Below, piece by piece: positions 62,091 to 64,000 of a stretch of 64,000 bases of DNA. How positions within the stretch are numbered: position 1 is the stretch's first letter; every line of letters starts with the position of its first letter. The stretch covers positions 28,878,107-28,942,106 of the forward strand of contig CM055094.1 in NCBI GenBank assembly GCA_029204225.1, read 5' to 3'. A program made the position numbers and the translations under genes. The DNA comes from Diphasiastrum complanatum (lineage: Eukaryota > Streptophyta > Lycopodiopsida > Lycopodiales > Lycopodiaceae). A model generated the notes under the pieces. It made no database searches and was not told the DNA's origin. It saw only the letters and a program-made list of their open reading frames with translations.

Positions 62091-63107
62091 TAGGATGGTG
62101 ATGACAAGTTACAAATAGAACATTGTTAAGGTCATCACAGCCAGATCTAGAGAAATCTAGTCAGATCAAGCCAAATCCATCAAGATCTAGCAAGATCTGA
62201 GTAGATCCAACAACATGCGATAGCTTTGACAACATCCAACAAGATCCAAGTGAGATCTAGATCCAGATAGGAGCAACCGGGAAGCAAATCATCAAATTAC
62301 ATCAATCAACCTCCATTCTTGCAAATCAAAGACATCGTTCTCAAGAAAACGTAGCAAAATAAAGACGAAATTCACTAAAGCGAATGGATTGGCTACCAAA
62401 TGCCCATCAGAATTCTCAGAGAATTCTGCGTAGTCAGATCTGACCTGGATGCAATGGAATACCAGTCTGCAAGAGTTAAGCATTAGAGAATCTCAAGATC
62501 TCATTAAAAAACACTGAAAAAGAGCACTTTTTTCATGATTTTCTGAGATCCCTTGGGAGTCGACTCTTGAAATTTTGATTGTCACCGGATCTGACTCAAA
62601 TGCATCTATGAAAATCTCTGCGAGAGTTATTGATGAAAAAATCATCAAATTTGAGTGTTTGCGAGGGTTCAGAAAGGCATAATCTATGGAACCTTTGCAA
62701 GGCATCAAGATCATCAAGCCAACCTTCACAAAAGGGCATAAATGGAATCAGAGTAGTGAAATTAGCCTGCCTACATGGTCTGATCTTGAAAATCCAAAAT
62801 CTAGAGCAAGTTGTGCGAGAGATCACCTCCTACGAGGGTTGAACCTTCGCAGAGCAAAGCTCTGCTATAATTTCCTTCAAAATTTTCAAGTTATCCGATT
62901 GTGACGAAACTTTCCACAAACCTTCATCTGCCCTCACAGCTATCTGTTTTACACTCAGTACTTCCATTTCCACTTCCGTTCTCACGATTTCCACCTTCTC
63001 CAGTTTTTTAAGCCTTTTCACTATTTTTAACGCCTTTTTCGTTTTTTAAGAGCCTTTTCGCCTTTCTACACTTTCTCGTTAACAGTTCGTAACATTCATC
63101 CGCCAAC
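62091..63107. other. Non-coding stretch with AGATCTAG-rich repeats and a pyrimidine-rich leader
   Basis: 62140-62275 repeats CAAGATC/AGATCTAG many times. 62920-63100 is pyrimidine-rich (TTTCCACTTCCGTTCTCACG, CCTTTTCGCCTTTC), like a promoter or LTR leader, and ends at the ATG of the next ORF. Confidence 0.45.
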
Positions 63108-64000
63108 ATGACTTCCTCTTCTTCTACTAACGAAACCGGCACCAAGCAGGTCATCATCTGGGAGGTGTCTTCTGCCACCCAAATCTGGGCCCTACCATCT
63201 GAGGCCTTGATCAAACCTTGGCTTCAGGCTGTTGGCCCCCTCATTCAAGCAATGGGTTTTTACCTGGCGCTATTCTGTTCTGACATAAACATGGACCTCA
63301 CGCTCCATGCCTATGCCACCTGGGATGCGCTGAAGTCGCGTTTCCACATCTTGTACCAAGGTACCACATACAAGGTACGTATAAACGCTAACTCTATGGT
63401 CACCGTCGGCATAGTGTCCGGTGATCGTCAACCCATCTCCCATCACCAGGCCAAAAATCTCAGCAAACCTTATGTAACGGCCACCAACACTGAGCTTCTA
63501 GTTAAGACTAACAATGGGTACTGGATAGAGGCTATCAACGACCTTGTAATCCAAGCAGCTGCTTAACTTCTTGGTTGTTTCAATTTTTTGCAAGGACCGC
63601 ATCCAGTCCACACTACTCAGCCTGATCGTGGAATCCTTCATGGAGTTCCTGAGTCCCTCGGTGGTGCCATACGACTGGCATAGCTTCCTTCTGCATGAGC
63701 TCTCTATTACCATCAAACCTAACATGCACGACCGTATCGTAGTAGGACCACTGCTATGTAACTTTGTTTGTGCGCTTCTCGAGGAAAAGGTTCGCAGGTT
63801 TAACCGATCCAGCATTCTTTCTACCACCATCCCACATACTAACTTGTACCCTCCATATGTCGCATCCACCTCTACTCAGCCCGCAGTTACTGACACAATG
63901 ACCAACAAATGCATGCGTGACATTGCCCCCTCCTCGTCTAGTCCTCCTGTCACTAAGCAACGTACTGCACCTCCGCAATTAACCACCACCGCTTCCACAG
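63108..64000 (+). CDS. Unidentified ORF, continuing past the window end
   Basis: ATG at 63108 opens 152 codons (MTSSSSTNETGTKQVIIWEV...VIQAAA) to a stop at 63564. A second frame, shifted by one base, then stays open from about 63559 to the window edge (CKDRIQSTLLSLIVESFMEF, VVPYDWHSFLLHELSITIKP, ALLEEKVRRFNR, then Ser/Thr/Pro-rich). The two parts could be joined by an intron ending at TTTTTTGCAAG or separated by a frameshift. Base composition is more GC-rich than the flanks, as expected for coding DNA. Residues near WDALKSRFHILYQGTTYKVR suggest a gag-like or retroelement-associated protein, but I do not recognise the family. It follows a Gypsy relic. Confidence 0.45.

Overview
The window is nuclear DNA from a flowering plant or other seed plant. 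Genes have GT-AG introns, TAPETUM DETERMINANT 1 (TPD1)-like and FPA-like proteins are encoded, and most of the rest is decayed plant transposable elements (Copia and Gypsy LTR elements, LINEs, hAT and a Tourist-like MITE) plus long AG/CT, TG and TTC microsatellites. One intron exceeds 25 kb. Very long repeat-filled introns would suit an early-diverging angiosperm or a gymnosperm, but the species cannot be fixed from the sequence alone.

Three host genes can be modelled. (1) A two-exon gene on the minus strand (162-2400) encodes a small secreted six-cysteine TPD1-like protein of 128 residues. (2) A seven-exon gene on the minus strand (12804-42776) encodes a 1256-residue RRM-SPOC protein of the Spen family, matching the flowering-time and poly(A)-site regulator FPA. 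RRM1 is separated from RRM2 by a 25,359-bp intron (16591-41949). (3) A three-exon gene on the plus strand (56095-57737) encodes a 393-residue 2-oxoglutarate/Fe(II) dioxygenase of the gibberellin-oxidase-like class. It carries a degenerate duplicate of the start of its last exon.

Layout: 2.4-12.8 kb is intergenic, with a 5'-truncated LINE bounded by 14-bp target-site duplications, a perfect 191-bp AG tract, a decayed gag-like stretch and a 266-bp tandem repeat. Inside the giant FPA intron are a LINE ORF1 relic, two hAT transposase relics, a pair of 0.42-kb direct repeats, two Copia relics, an 800-bp inverted pair of LTR copies and a 45-bp hairpin. From 42.9 to 43.9 kb, next to the FPA start, lies the 3' end of a non-LTR element with a CCHC/restriction-like endonuclease tail. 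From 44 to 56 kb are Copia and Gypsy relics (two Copia fragments meet head to head at 50.92 kb), short tandem repeats and a 638-bp Tourist-like MITE. From 57.76 kb to the end, a 5'-truncated Copia LTR with a tRNA-Met primer site runs into a Copia-Gypsy mosaic that lacks reverse transcriptase. The last kilobase holds an unrecognised ORF cut by the window edge.

The three genes do not form a pathway; their shared setting is a transposon-rich chromosome region. The most useful items to follow up are the FPA giant intron with its hairpin-forming contents, the dioxygenase pseudo-duplicated exon, the restriction-like-endonuclease retroelement tail, and the unidentified ORF at 63.1 kb.
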